64,000 nucleotides of DNA from assembly GCA_027627225.1 (NCBI GenBank), contig CM051025.1:77688474-77752473 (forward strand), written 5' to 3'. Each line of letters opens with the position of its first letter. Within the stretch, counting starts at the first letter, position 1. This document shows positions 27,956 to 34,015 of this stretch, one piece after another. A model generated the notes under the pieces. That model was not told where the DNA came from, made no database searches, and worked only from the letters and a program-made list of their open reading frames with translations. Origin of the DNA: Congeria kusceri. Its lineage: Eukaryota > Mollusca > Bivalvia > Myida > Dreissenidae. The translations under genes were made by a program, and so were the position numbers.

Positions 27956-30889
27956 AAAATTCGTATTAAATTCATAGAGTCTACAGCAATAAGAATGGTT
28001 TTTAACGACACATTGTTTACCTATTATACATCCTGGATAAATAAACAAAGACTTGGACATTTAAAAAAACCAACGAATATTCGAATATTGAATTTGGATA
28101 TTCAAATAGCGTTTTGGTATTTGTTGCCATCCCTAGTTTTCAAATGTCTTGTTTGGCAATATACAAGCATATTTTGGTAATAAAAATCACTTTACCTACA
28201 TTTAGTGTTGAATTAATGAATTTGACAGGACATTTAAATAGGTCAAATGGGTACGAATAATACCTTCTGGAACGTCATTTATTCTGCATCGATATATTTT
28301 GTTCCAAATGACAGATTTTCTTAAATTTTTGCACATACATGCACCAATGTATACTTACACCAAAACATTAATAAAAAGAATGGGTCGCCGAACTTGTTTG
28401 GAAAATATTGGACTTTAAATAGTGTACCTGTGTAACCTTGTTCATGTTTCGTATTTATGTAAACAACGTATCAATAGCCAAAATAGAGAGATATTTAATG
28501 GATCTTTTTTTAACTAATTTGTTTGGCAATACATCGTATATGTGTGTTTTTGATTATTATTATAATGCTTTATGAACTTTTAACCATTGACTGGAACTTG
28601 ATGACTTACAGAGACTTATATTTATTGATTGTAATTAGTATATTGTAACCTAAAGAAAATAATGAAGCAAAAGGGGAAATTAACCCAGTTATTCTCTTTT
28701 TGTTGCGAACGTCTTTAAGATTAACACTGTTTGAAAATTGGTTCTTAAATGGAATTATGGTGCCTGTATTATTTGTGATAAAAATTTGATTATATTTGCA
28801 ACAATAAAAATCCAAGTATATGTAAATAAGGATTGACTACTTTTGAAGTATTTTCTTATGAACTCTTGTTTTTGCTTTTATTGCAGAACCTGTTTTAAAG
28901 GACACACCAACAAAAGGGAAAAGAGCAAAGGCTTTGCTGAGAAGATCATTTTACTCTGCTGGTCCTGTGAAGCGCACAAAGAATCTCACCCAATACTTTC
29001 AGCTGGCAGACAAAATAGCTGGTCGCCAACGGCAACCCTCCGGGCAGGTAGCTGAGACGAATAAAGAGTCCACCAGACCAGCCAAACTGCTAAGCTTTGA
29101 ATCCTCAGCCCACTTCAAGTCCCCAGATAAGAACTCATCATTTCTCCTGTCTCAGCTTGTGTCAAGCCCTTCCCCAGCCAAAGCCACCCCAAGGAAGCTG
29201 GCATCTCACACACCTAGCAAGCTGCTGCTTGAATCCCCTTCTCATAACACACGGTCCAGGAACGCTATGTCACCGGTGGTGAATTTGTTCCAGAGTCCAT
29301 CTAGACGAACGAGAGTTATATCCCCTAGCAGTAGGTCTAAGGTTGCCTCCCCTGCTGTGCGTCAGCTGATGAGCCCCGTCAGTCGTAGGTCGCCGCGTGT
29401 GTTAGTGGCGGAATCAGACACAAAGGAATGTCCTAAGTCACCACAAAGCACACCAGTGAAAAGTCCTATATGCGGGGTGGTCATCAGTGGCCTAGATTCA
29501 CCCAGTCACAACACACGATCAAGTGTCACCAAGACCCCAACTCGAAACTCTGTGAGGGCAGCCCTGTTTGCCAATAGTCCTGCAGTGAATAGGACCCAAT
29601 CCCCAGGTCAGCGTGGCGCTAGTCCTAGGACCCTGTTAGCAAAGTTTGGTTCACCTTGCAAGCAGTCTTCCAACCATGGGGTAATACACAGTCCATCGAA
29701 AACAAGCAAACTCTTCACTGACAGACTGGATCAGCAAGCAGTTATGTCCGGTAATGCTTCTAAAGGAGCATTTACTTTTGATTCCAGATCTAACTTCAGC
29801 AGTGATAAAGAAACTGATAAAGAGATAAATTTACAGAAAACACCATCACCTAAATGTAAGAAAACAACTAAAACACCAGATTCATTTGACAAGTGGCATC
29901 GCAGGAAGCCACGCACATCACCAGTGGTACCAAAATCCCAGGCACAGAACAATATACTTGCTTCACCAGAACAAACTACAGAAAATATTACTGCGTGTGG
30001 TAGTGCTGACTTTGTTGTGAAACAAGTGGAAGGAACCTTGCGAAACAAGCGTAGCTTACTAATGTCACCTGAGAAACCGTTTGAATATTCAAATAAACGA
30101 AGGAAAGGTAGTGAAAATGTTGAGCCAGAGTCAGCAGTTAGGTTCAGCAAAAAGAGGAGCTTGTTACTCTCCCCAAACAAAGTGTCCGAATCACCAAACA
30201 AGAGAATCAGACTTGTTGATAGTGTGGAGAAGTTACAGAGAGAAAGTTCTGTTGGGTCGTTTAGAGTCGGGAGCCAAGGATTTGATACTACTGTCTCTTG
30301 TAATGAAATTTCTCAGATGAGTGATGCAAGTCTCGATTATTTCTCAGCATCGAATGATGCAGTGTTTCTCTCTCAGACAAGCGAGTCAGTGTCATTTGCA
30401 AAGGTTAATTCAATTGGAAATGAAATTGGCAGCAAAATTGGTTATGGGAAGAAAAGGTCGCTGCTCCTTTCAACCCAGAGCAGTGATTCTCCCAAAAATA
30501 AGAATTTGAGCAGAGTGTTGAGTGGAGACTTTCCATTTTCTGATCAGTCAGATAATGAACGATCAGAGTCACCAATTTTTGGAACGAGTCGAAATAATAC
30601 AAGGACTAGAAATAAATCAGGAAAGTCTCTGTTATCACAGAAAAATGATGGTTTTCACAGTAAAGAAGTGCACTCGCCAGATCTAGAAAGTAGGTCCCCC
30701 AAATTTATCAGTAAATCCCCATGCAACAAGAAATATTCTCCAAACGTCTCGGCTAAAAGTTTAATGCACTTGATTCAGTCCCCTTTACTGAAATCTCCAG
30801 TTGGAGGGGAGAAAACACACGAGACAGGAAGTGTAACCAAGGAAATGAAGGCCGGACGATCTCGCAGATCCCTGAAAATGCAGATGTGA
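868..30889 (+). CDS. TICRR: Treslin/TICRR homologue, 17-exon gene model, 5' end outside window
   Basis: Treslin (vertebrate counterpart of yeast Sld3) works in the nucleus with TopBP1 and MTBP to load Cdc45 onto the MCM helicase under CDK control. Seventeen exons join with consistent phases into about 1,348 residues and a stop. Residues about 230-470 resemble the Sld3/Treslin domain: a basic segment GRASRASLSRAEMILSKSR, then VQVMLRMEMMSSLE and YIHSIPRTLANIYDELMQPL. Residues 635-681 hold TP (T647) and SP (S676), 29 residues apart, close to the spacing of the TopBP1-binding CDK sites of human Treslin. The last exon is dense in SP/TP. Human TICRR is about 1,900 residues, so the N-terminal part should lie upstream. 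Phase agreement and motifs are seen directly; the family name comes from motif recognition, not a search. The gene is unusual in having duplicated splice sites and a 4.5 kb minisatellite in one intron. Confidence 0.85.
938..1896 (+). other. TICRR intron, no element recognised
   Basis: AT-rich intron with a G-rich run at 1549-1563 and a (CTGT) run near 1276-1290. No open frame or inverted-repeat element is visible. Confidence 0.5.
1897..2061 (+). CDS. TICRR: TICRR coding exon 2
   Basis: The acceptor is TTGATAG and the donor GTTAGT, phase 0 at both ends, 165 bp. It encodes AYGLIDRQSVKHLPVQ and later VFERLIEKLASR. The latter resembles the segment VF(E)xLxxxL that recurs in Treslin before the central domain. 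Confidence 0.75.
2408..3386 (+). mobile_element. Degenerate mariner/Tc1-type element in TICRR intron
   Basis: The ends are inverted copies: TTCATTTAATACCC then GACCGCTATA on the left, and TATAGCGGTTGTCCGGG then TATTAAATGA on the right. Inside, about 2953-3060 translates in pieces to DDLRPGQP and DRRITTGEI, and about 3130-3180 gives RRTPKKSDVLSG; these resemble mariner transposase fragments. Frames are broken by stops and shifts and most of the gene is missing, so it is inactive. Confidence 0.65.
3610..3838 (+). CDS. TICRR: TICRR coding exon 3
   Basis: The acceptor is TTTTTTACAG and the donor GTAAGC; phase 0 in, phase 1 out. It encodes HLVLLEPLSVQTG, a VASPVKSKKEG segment containing an SP site, and FDQLVQRLVSNVP. 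The upstream intron carries a mariner remnant. Confidence 0.8.
3839..5128 (+). other. TICRR introns 3 and 4, no repeat recognised
   Basis: Apart from exon 4 (4511-4613) this is plain AT-rich intron with a short GATGAT run near 4947. Nothing else can be supported. Confidence 0.4.
4511..4613 (+). CDS. TICRR: TICRR coding exon 4
   Basis: The only frame that agrees with both neighbours reads DSIGSFDGRLLDRWQVPGP and then SFQSLITKLNH. The donor is CAG|GTACGG. The acceptor is either after GAAG at 4510 or after AAAG at 4516; both keep the frame and differ by two residues. An alternative frame starting at 4561 clashes with the phase of exon 5. Confidence 0.75.
5129..5250 (+). CDS. TICRR: TICRR coding exon 5
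   Basis: The acceptor follows an A-rich run and TTTCTAG; the donor is ACAG|GTATAT. It enters with one base (phase 2 of the previous exon) and leaves at phase 1. It encodes VSDLDFLTEQETGMLKQLQK, a helical segment, and then a proline/serine-rich linker. Confidence 0.8.
5650..7390. mobile_element. Inverted-ended element with two internal tandem arrays
   Basis: The left end CGCTCGACTATTAACCG (about 5650) and the right end CGGTTAAATAGTCGAGCG (about 7354-7371, then CTGTCCTACAGCTCTTG) are inverted copies. Inside are about six units of about 165 bp, each containing GGTTAAAGTTTG..GCAAC (5721, 5885, 6083, 6246, 6413, 6578). These are followed by four to five units of about 130-145 bp containing GAACGCATTGAGATATTTTA. 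There is no coding capacity. The layout recalls Pearl-type elements of bivalves; that link is inference. Confidence 0.65.
7717..7767 (+). repeat. Duplicate of TICRR exon 6 acceptor and exon start
   Basis: The segment TATTTGCTGTAG then GTAATGCTGGAAGTG copies the real acceptor TATTTTTGCTATAG and exon start GTAATGCTGGAAGTG at 7843-7871. The offset is about 113 bp. The copy diverges after GGAAGTGGAGAG. Confidence 0.7.
7857..8060 (+). CDS. TICRR: TICRR coding exon 6 (start of Sld3/Treslin core)
   Basis: The acceptor is TTTGCTATAG and the donor CACAG|GTGGGT. It encodes FELPFKGRASRASLSRAEM, the conserved basic stretch that begins the Treslin core, followed by a Lys/Glu-rich linker. Both ends have nearby duplicate copies: a copy of the acceptor and exon start lies at 7717-7767, and copies of the exon end and donor lie at 8074-8160 and 8171-8215. 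Use of the second donor (after 8149) would add 89 bp and break the frame. Confidence 0.85.
8074..8215 (+). repeat. Two extra copies of TICRR exon 6 end and donor
   Basis: The words GAAGGAGGGACAG, GGCCAGACCAGACTCT and GGCTCACATCACAGGTGGGT of the real exon end recur about 89 bp downstream with an intact donor at 8150. A third, shorter copy, ending GGCTCACATCACATTG, lacks the donor. Confidence 0.75.
8633..8781 (+). CDS. TICRR: TICRR coding exon 7
   Basis: The acceptor is TCTGGTTTCAG and the donor GAG|GTATGG. It encodes DFNSVEELKSYLTSVYEK and MIVMVTQHFIKQTEA. This is the helical part of the Sld3/Treslin domain, and phase 0 is reached at its end. Confidence 0.85.
9147..9750. mobile_element. Element with three tandem units of about 163 bp
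   Basis: The ends ATGCCCCCGGCAT and ATGGGGGCATG are inverted. Units starting at TTAACTAGATTTTACCGTTT recur at about 9237, 9403 and 9561. Each contains CACCCATATCACCCAACCTC. No protein is encoded. It sits in the TICRR intron before exon 8. Confidence 0.6.
10203..10309 (+). CDS. TICRR: TICRR coding exon 8
   Basis: The acceptor is CTATCCATAG and the donor AGA|GTATGT. It encodes EQCTSLLQESLLKTGAQLRE and LPMDHKITE, ending with two bases of a codon. The following intron holds the 4.5 kb minisatellite. Confidence 0.85.
10487..14993 (+). repeat. 43 bp minisatellite built on a TICRR splice acceptor
   Basis: The unit runs GTACAGTGTGCAGGTGAT, AAGCCCACATTTCTGTC, ACATGTAG (43 bp). Many units carry an extra GTACCTGTAG. 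About 100 units fill the intron between exons 8 and 9. The array ends in the real acceptor and exon 9 (TGTAGATACAG|TGTGCAGGTGAT), so each unit carries a near-copy of that junction. Long minus-strand open frames here are a by-product of the repeat and not genes. Confidence 0.95.
11743..14993 (+). repeat. Higher-order repeat of about 1.09 kb inside the minisatellite
   Basis: The variant unit ACGTGTAGTTA(T/C)AGTGTGC followed by ACATTTTTG(T/A)CACAA starts at about 11743, 12840 and 13931. The variant CAGAGTTGAGGTAATAAGCC occurs at about 12795 and 13888, with a close match at about 14947. Blocks of many units have therefore been duplicated together. Confidence 0.75.
14994..15078 (+). CDS. TICRR: TICRR coding exon 9 (follows the minisatellite)
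   Basis: The phase of exon 8 requires the acceptor TAGATACAG at 14985-14993. The AG at 14999-15000 would produce an immediate stop. The exon encodes (D)VQVMLRMEMMSSLENK and an acidic tail, then the donor GAG|GTCTGA. Its first 12 bases, TGTGCAGGTGAT, are the sequence repeated about 100 times in the upstream intron. Confidence 0.85.
15112..15207 (+). repeat. Two-copy tandem repeat of about 47 bp
   Basis: TTTTATATAATTCTCGCACG followed by TGTGGTAAATTGTAGTTC is present twice in a row with almost no differences, in the intron after exon 9. The rest of the intron (to 15591) is plain. Confidence 0.85.
15592..15674 (+). CDS. TICRR: TICRR coding exon 10
   Basis: The acceptor is TTCATTGCAG and the donor ACAA|GTATGC; phase 0 in, phase 2 out. 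It encodes IVGLLRTLSFISGPDVLNKF, a core helix of the Sld3/Treslin domain. Confidence 0.85.
15739..15965. mobile_element. Short inverted-repeat element (GAGGCGTGTCGTGGG family), worn copy
   Basis: The right end CCCATGACACACCTCA matches the family end. The left end is degenerate (GAAGCCGGTCATGGGCA). The body has the family words GATTAGCCTGTGCAGTCCGC, CATAAAAGCGGAAAGTG and GCATGCATTAAGCCC. It is non-coding and lies in the intron after exon 10. Confidence 0.75.
16995..17188. mobile_element. Short inverted-repeat element (GAGGCG family) next to TICRR exon 11
   Basis: It starts GAGGCTTATCGTGAGAAACC and ends GGTTTCCCACAACACGCCTT. The body contains CCTGGATTAGCCTGTGCAGA. The right end is about 25 bp from the first base of exon 11, so the branch point of that intron may lie in or beside the element. 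Confidence 0.75.
17213..17479 (+). CDS. TICRR: TICRR coding exon 11
   Basis: The acceptor is GCTGTTCAG and the donor CCAG|GTATTC. It encodes YIHSIPRTLANIYDELMQPL, the most recognisable Treslin core motif, then a Ser-rich linker. A GAGGCG-type short inverted-repeat element ends only about 25 bp before the exon. The donor region recurs twice in the next intron (about 17570-17630 and 17645-17720). Confidence 0.87.
17565..17720 (+). repeat. Two extra copies of TICRR exon 11 donor region
   Basis: AGGTCCAGGTATTCAGTG at the true donor (17472-17489) is echoed by AGGTCCAGGTATCAAGTGG at about 17646 and by ACGTATCAAGTGG at about 17572. Each is followed by related CGTTAA..TACTGCTTAT sequence. The 17646 copy keeps a GTATC donor-like site. 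Confidence 0.65.
17815..17853 (+). CDS. TICRR: TICRR coding exon 12 (39 bp)
   Basis: The acceptor is GCCCGTTTCAG and the donor CCAAA|GTTGAT. It encodes STSPPVFITSSP. The entry and exit phases fit exons 11 and 13. The donor is weak and the exon is short, so this is a moderate call. Confidence 0.65.
17986..18073 (+). CDS. TICRR: TICRR coding exon 13
   Basis: The acceptor is TTCGATTCAG and the donor AAG|GTATTG. It encodes GSRKLLHHPSLADFGAKRQI and VVQKVVKEK, a basic conserved-looking segment between the core and the CDK-site region. Confidence 0.8.
18556..18610 (+). CDS. TICRR: TICRR coding exon 14 (lysine-rich, 55 bp)
   Basis: The acceptor is CCTTTTTCAG and the donor AAAG|GTTTGA. It encodes TGKSSKKSKDPHKRSKDK, which may act as a nuclear-localisation segment. 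The phase fits both neighbours. Confidence 0.75.
18655..18880 (+). repeat. Two-copy tandem duplication, period about 114 bp
   Basis: ATACAACTGTATACTA followed by CATTTTGCTAAGAAATATCC and GCATACTTTGCATGAATTTG is present at 18655 and again at 18769, with a few substitutions. It lies in the TICRR intron before exon 15. Confidence 0.85.
18964..19101 (+). CDS. TICRR: TICRR coding exon 15
   Basis: The acceptor is CTGTTTTTAG and the donor GAT|GTGAGT. It encodes VAKVLFDHRGGVKLERRQSV, then a Lys/Arg stretch with TP and SP sites (KTPKKT, KSPRKLLKSPR). Confidence 0.82.
19264..19908. mobile_element. hAT-like non-autonomous element containing a 31 bp array
   Basis: The ends TAGGGCTGCAACAA and TTGTTGCAGCCTTA are inverted. 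Directly inside the left end are about eight units of about 31 bp, GCAATATATTGCTGTAAGCA then AAAATCACATT (19285-19535). A related piece lies near the right end. Flanking 8-mers match poorly (TTACTTAT against GCAATTAT), so the superfamily is tentative. Confidence 0.55.
20114..20254 (+). CDS. TICRR: TICRR coding exon 16 with paired CDK sites for TopBP1
   Basis: The acceptor is CATTTACAG and the donor TGTG|GTGAGT. It encodes RKKLVADTPSHRLVSSVLQG and later AVIAESPVK. T647 and S676 of the assembled product are both followed by proline and lie 29 residues apart. In human Treslin the two CDK sites that bind the TopBP1 BRCT repeats (T969 and S1001) are 32 apart. The role is inferred from this layout. 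Confidence 0.85.
20740..20935. repeat. Dispersed repeat, copy 1 of 3 in last TICRR intron
   Basis: It contains CAGATTTTCTTAAAAATTTG, AAGGGTCACCGGCCTTGTTC and GGAAATATTGGGATTTAAAA. Related copies lie at about 26950-27110 and 28308-28455. No ends are defined. Confidence 0.6.
21006..21330. mobile_element. Fragment with an AGCTCACCTGAG-type left end
   Basis: GCTCACCTGAGAACGAAGTG, CTTGGTGAGCTGTTG and GCGTCGTCCG match the left end of the longer elements at 23125 and 35442. The internal units are absent, so this is a truncated or different member. Confidence 0.45.
21810..23017. mobile_element. 1.2 kb DNA element with GGTCCACC-rich inverted ends and 6 bp target copy
   Basis: The left end CAGTCTTCACG and right end CGTCGAAGACTG are inverted and continue into inverted GTGGACC/GGTCCAC words. 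ATTTTC flanks both sides (21804-21809 and 23018-23023), a likely 6 bp target duplication. Internal frames are short and resemble no transposase I recognise. Confidence 0.55.
23125..24265. mobile_element. Element with five tandem units of about 165 bp
   Basis: It starts AGCTCACCTGAGCACTTCGA. Units contain AACATGGCCGCCAGGGGGCG and variants at about 23490, 23653, 23819, 23984 and 24147, plus CTGAAACCACTGGCTGGATT and GTGACCCTCTACCAAATTCC. The right end is not clear. Other family members lie at 35442-36100 and 26641-26785. Confidence 0.65.
24556..24632. repeat. (GAT)n microsatellite
   Basis: An interrupted GATGATGAT tract on the + strand in the last TICRR intron. Confidence 0.9.
25240..25792. mobile_element. 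Element with CGACTATT inverted ends, about three tandem units
   Basis: The left end CGCGACTATTCGAAGAATAG and the right end TTTGAATAGTCGAGCGCGC, followed by TCTGACAGCTCTTG, relate it to 5650-7390. Units carry TTGTAACTTCAAAACTAC, GAAACTTGGAA and CCTTTGTCATCAAC. Confidence 0.6.
26100..26785. repeat. Pieces of tandem-unit elements in last TICRR intron
   Basis: 26105-26240 matches the GAACGCATTGAG unit type of 5650-7390. 26641-26785 carries AACATGGCTGCCAGGGGGCG, followed by the right end GTGAGCGACCTAGGGCC and ATCATGGCCCTCTTG, of the AGCTCACC family. The stretch between them is plain. Confidence 0.5.
26950..27115. repeat. Dispersed repeat, copy 2 of 3
   Basis: It shares GGGTCACCAGCC, GGAAATATTGG and CGGTACCTGTCGAAGCC with the copy at 20740. 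Confidence 0.6.
27182..28135. mobile_element. hAT-like non-autonomous element with 8 bp target duplication
   Basis: The left end TAGGGATTACAACAAATAAT and the right end (inverted) TAGGGATGGCAACAAATACC match closely. The flanks are GTTTTCAC (27174-27181) and GTTTTCAA (28136-28143), a 7/8 match. It includes a (GAT)n run at about 27921-27952. No intact transposase frame is present. Confidence 0.75.
28308..28455. repeat. Dispersed repeat, copy 3 of 3
   Basis: It shares CAGATTTTCTTAAA, GGGTCGCCG..CTTGTTTGG and GTGTACCTGT with copies at 20740 and 26950. The rest of the intron up to 28886 is plain AT-rich sequence. Confidence 0.55.
28887..30889 (+). CDS. TICRR: TICRR last coding exon, SP/TP-rich C-terminus
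   Basis: The acceptor is TTTTATTGCAG after an 8.6 kb intron; the stop is TGA. It adds about 667 residues, disordered in appearance, with about forty SP/TP dipeptides by my count. A PIP-box-like TxxLxxYF lies at residues 712-719 (28976-28999). The phrase SPSHNTRS occurs twice. KRSLL(L/M)S is found at 30044, 30149 and 30449, each followed by a short Ser/Asn/Lys-rich tail. A phosphorylated regulatory tail is known for Treslin; the repeats themselves are an observation. Confidence 0.87.
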
Positions 30890-30934
30890 CCTTGCATTAA
30901 GCTGTCTTTTGTGTTAGATAGGTTTGCACTAAGG

Positions 30935-30940
30935 AATAAA
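30935..30940 (+). terminator. TICRR polyadenylation signal AATAAA
   Basis: A canonical AATAAA lies 46 bp after the TICRR stop codon, in a T-rich context, and fits a very short 3' UTR. Confidence 0.7.
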
Positions 30941-32702
30941 ATTTTAATTTGAAATTTTTGACCTTTAAAAAAAAAAACTCATTTTGAAATACTTGTCCCT
31001 GAAATAGTGAAAAATATGTCTCAGTGTAAAATAATTTTTGAAATTTTAGTAGCCATATGATATTTTGGTTACTGGTAACAGTAACATAGGTTAGATGTTT
31101 ATAGTTTGGACACGTTGATATGACACTCGCAAACTTTATAAGCATGAATTATTTCCGTAACAAGTCCTTGGTTTAGTTTCATGTGTTTATTAACAAGCAG
31201 TTATATCAACTGAATATTAATGTAATATATTGATAAGCATGATTGCAGAATGGAAACCAATTTATGAGTCGTAATTGATATGATATGTAATCATGCCTAA
31301 AGGTCAATGTTAGGTCAATTTGTCCAAGTGATTTTGCTTGGATATAAAGAAAAATTATCTAAATCATTATATGCATTACTAAAATTAACATTTTGATGGT
31401 AATATTGATTATTTAAAAATGTTTTCTTGATACAATAATTTGTTGCAAGTCTTCTTGCTAAAATGAATGTTTTTGAAGAGATGCATCTCATCCTATATTT
31501 GGGTTGATTTGGCCGTTACCTGTTGTCATTTTATGTTACTGATAAGGCTGATGAAAATTTTCATAATGTTCCAACAAATTATTTATTTGTAACGCAAGCT
31601 CATCTCTATCTTGGCAGTTTTGATGAAATAAAAATATGGTGGAAAACATATAAAACTAATTCAAATCCGTCCATCATGGCTTACGAAATTATGCAAAAAT
31701 ATCAAACCCACATTAATAGACTTTTTGCTGCGGGTTCGTTCAGAGGACATATAGATCCAAATTATATTACTGGTAATTGTCTAACATAGTTGGCCTAATC
31801 ACTCTGAATGTCTTCATATTGCAGCTGGGAGGGAAAGACGGTACGAAGTATTAGCAGGGCCTTGGGATGCCATTATTCCATAATTGTCTCATCAATTTGT
31901 GTGTAACATCTTGGGGATAGTTTGCTCTGTTCTGCAAATTTAATTACTTGGTAATGATAATGTTACATGATATGTGCAGAAAATGTGTCTCGGTTATCTC
32001 TGTGCAGTGTTGAAGATTTTTATGTCTTGTCGTTTTCTGTGCATATTTTCACAGCCAATTTTAAGCTTTTTCTCTTTCCAGTAATAAGTCCCTTGTGTCT
32101 ACTTTTGTATGCTAATCTGATAAACTAACACTTGAAAGCATGAGGCTGAACTAAGTTAGAAAATACCTAGTTTGTGTACTGTGAAGATAATCTTTAATGT
32201 ATTTGATAATTTCTAAAACAGTTGTTAGCTCGAGTTATCAAAGAAAAAAAGGCTAGTTATTGTTTTAAGTCCAAACAAGAGCAGATAACTCTGGAAATAC
32301 AAATCACAGGATCACCCGCCTTGTTGTAATGAATTACCATTTTGAAAGTGAACAAGTATTAAAAGTTTCAAATGAATACCTTTGATAGTTTTTGAGAAAC
32401 GGACTCTGTCAAAAACCAAAACACTGATCTTACAAGGAGTTCTGTACTAGATATTTTTGCATAGATACACAACATTGAATCAATGTTCATGCTTTGAACA
32501 AAGATTTATTTGAATTGTCTACATACATTACTTTTAACTATTACTTCTTAAATTGCACACAGTTTGGTTTAAATAGGTCCAAAAATAATAGTAACATATT
32601 TTCCTTGATATAAAAATAATAGATTTGCTACAGATCTTTTAACAGTATTAACACCTTTGCACCTGTTGTAGAAAAATAAGTGTATTGTCTATTAATAATT
32701 TT
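30941..32702. other. Intergenic, AT-rich, no supported gene
   Basis: An 88-codon open frame at 31523-31789 exists. It has no splice context, recognisable motif or codon bias, so I do not call it. No repeat ends were seen. Confidence 0.4.
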
Positions 32703-33550
32703 TAGCTCGACTTTTAAAAGAAAAGGCAAGCTGTTCTACTAACCCCAGCATCCGGTTTAGGTTTTTTCAAATTTTGTTGGTAAGCTAGTTTTTCAGGAAT
32801 GGCTTCAGAGATTTTATTCAAACTTGAAACATTTATTTCCCATTTTTAAATGAATAAATAGGCCAAGTTTGATAACTCTAGTTTGAAATTTGTCAAAATT
32901 ATGGGCCTTTTTACATTTATAAATTTTACGTATAAGCTATTTGGATAGGTAAAGTTTTTTGCTAAGCTAGTTTCTCAGGAATGGCTTTAGGGAATTCATT
33001 CAAACTTAAAACACTTGTTCCCTATATTAAAATGAAACAATGACCAATGTTTATAACTCTAGTTTGAAATTTTTCAAACTTATGGGCCTTTTTACTCTTG
33101 CATTTTGACATTCCTGCAGGTGGGGTGGCAGCGTAACATGAATCCCACTCTCTAACTCAGAATGAATCTTCATACATAGATACCCTACAGGTATACTTGC
33201 ATTTGGGGTGGGGTGGGTGGGGTCTAGGTCACTGTTACTAAAAATAGAAAAAAAAACGTTTCTGCTCAATTACTCAAGAACAAATTGGAGTAATAATAAT
33301 AATAAAATAATAATAACTTTATTGATAGATACTGTATAGCGAGACATTGCATGAGATTGCATATGGGGTGGGTGGTCAAGGTCACTGTTTTGAAAATTAG
33401 AAAAAATGCTTTCCAGTCAGTAACTCGAGAATGAAATTAACTTTGTTTAATTGGCCCCTACTATCCAAAATGTTTGTTTAAAAAAAATAAATGCCAGTAA
33501 CTCTGACCAGCACAAGAAAAGTTGGGCGCACTGTCCTCCGACAGCTCTTG
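32703..33550. mobile_element. Worn CGACT-family element with tandem units
   Basis: The left end AGCTCGACTTTTAAAAGAAA and the right end TTGGGCGCACTGTCC then TCCGACAGCTCTTG fit the family of 5650-7390 and 25240-25792. Units with CTAGTTTCTCAGGAATGGCT repeat at about 32786 and 32967. A worn run of the TACATAGATACC..GGGTGGGGTC units follows, with an AATAATAAT tract at 33291-33317. Confidence 0.55.
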
Positions 33551-33737
33551 TTTATTGTAGTATTTATGTTGGATATTTTTATAAATTGTTAAGGCCTATA
33601 TACATTTATTAACCATAAACCGGTTAAATATGTTCATTGTTGTGGTATTTCATGAATCATCTGTAAGATTGAATACTATTTGTAATGTCAGAAGTAATAG
33701 GTTGGGTAGTCTGTTTGGGAAAGAATTGATCACATCA

Positions 33738-34015
33738 GGGCCCATAGCCACAAAGCTCCTTAGTAAAAACGTAAGTAATGTCCTAAACGTAAGTAATGTC
33801 CTAAAATCATAAAATTCCTTAAGTCTGTGGCAGTTTCATTAATAGTTTATTTTGTATTATACTATTTTATTCTTGTTAAGAATCAACAGAACATTCTTAT
33901 TTTACCATATTTAAAATATCAAATAATGATTTTTCTCATACAAAACAGTTATTGAAATTTTGACTAAAGTATAATTTAAGTTAAGATTGTCCTTACTGGC
34001 TTTGTGGATATGGGT
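33738..34015. mobile_element. Short foldback element (CCATA-CCACAAAGC ends)
   Basis: The left end GGGCCCATAGCCACAAAGCT and the right end GGCTTTGTGGATATGGG are inverted. GTAAGTAATGTCCTAAA is duplicated just inside the left end. It is non-coding. A relative lies at 43018-43263. Confidence 0.65.

Noticed and set aside
31523..31789. 88-codon open frame on the + strand
   Set aside because: AT-rich, no motif, no splice or promoter context. The length is unremarkable for AT-rich sequence given the window size.
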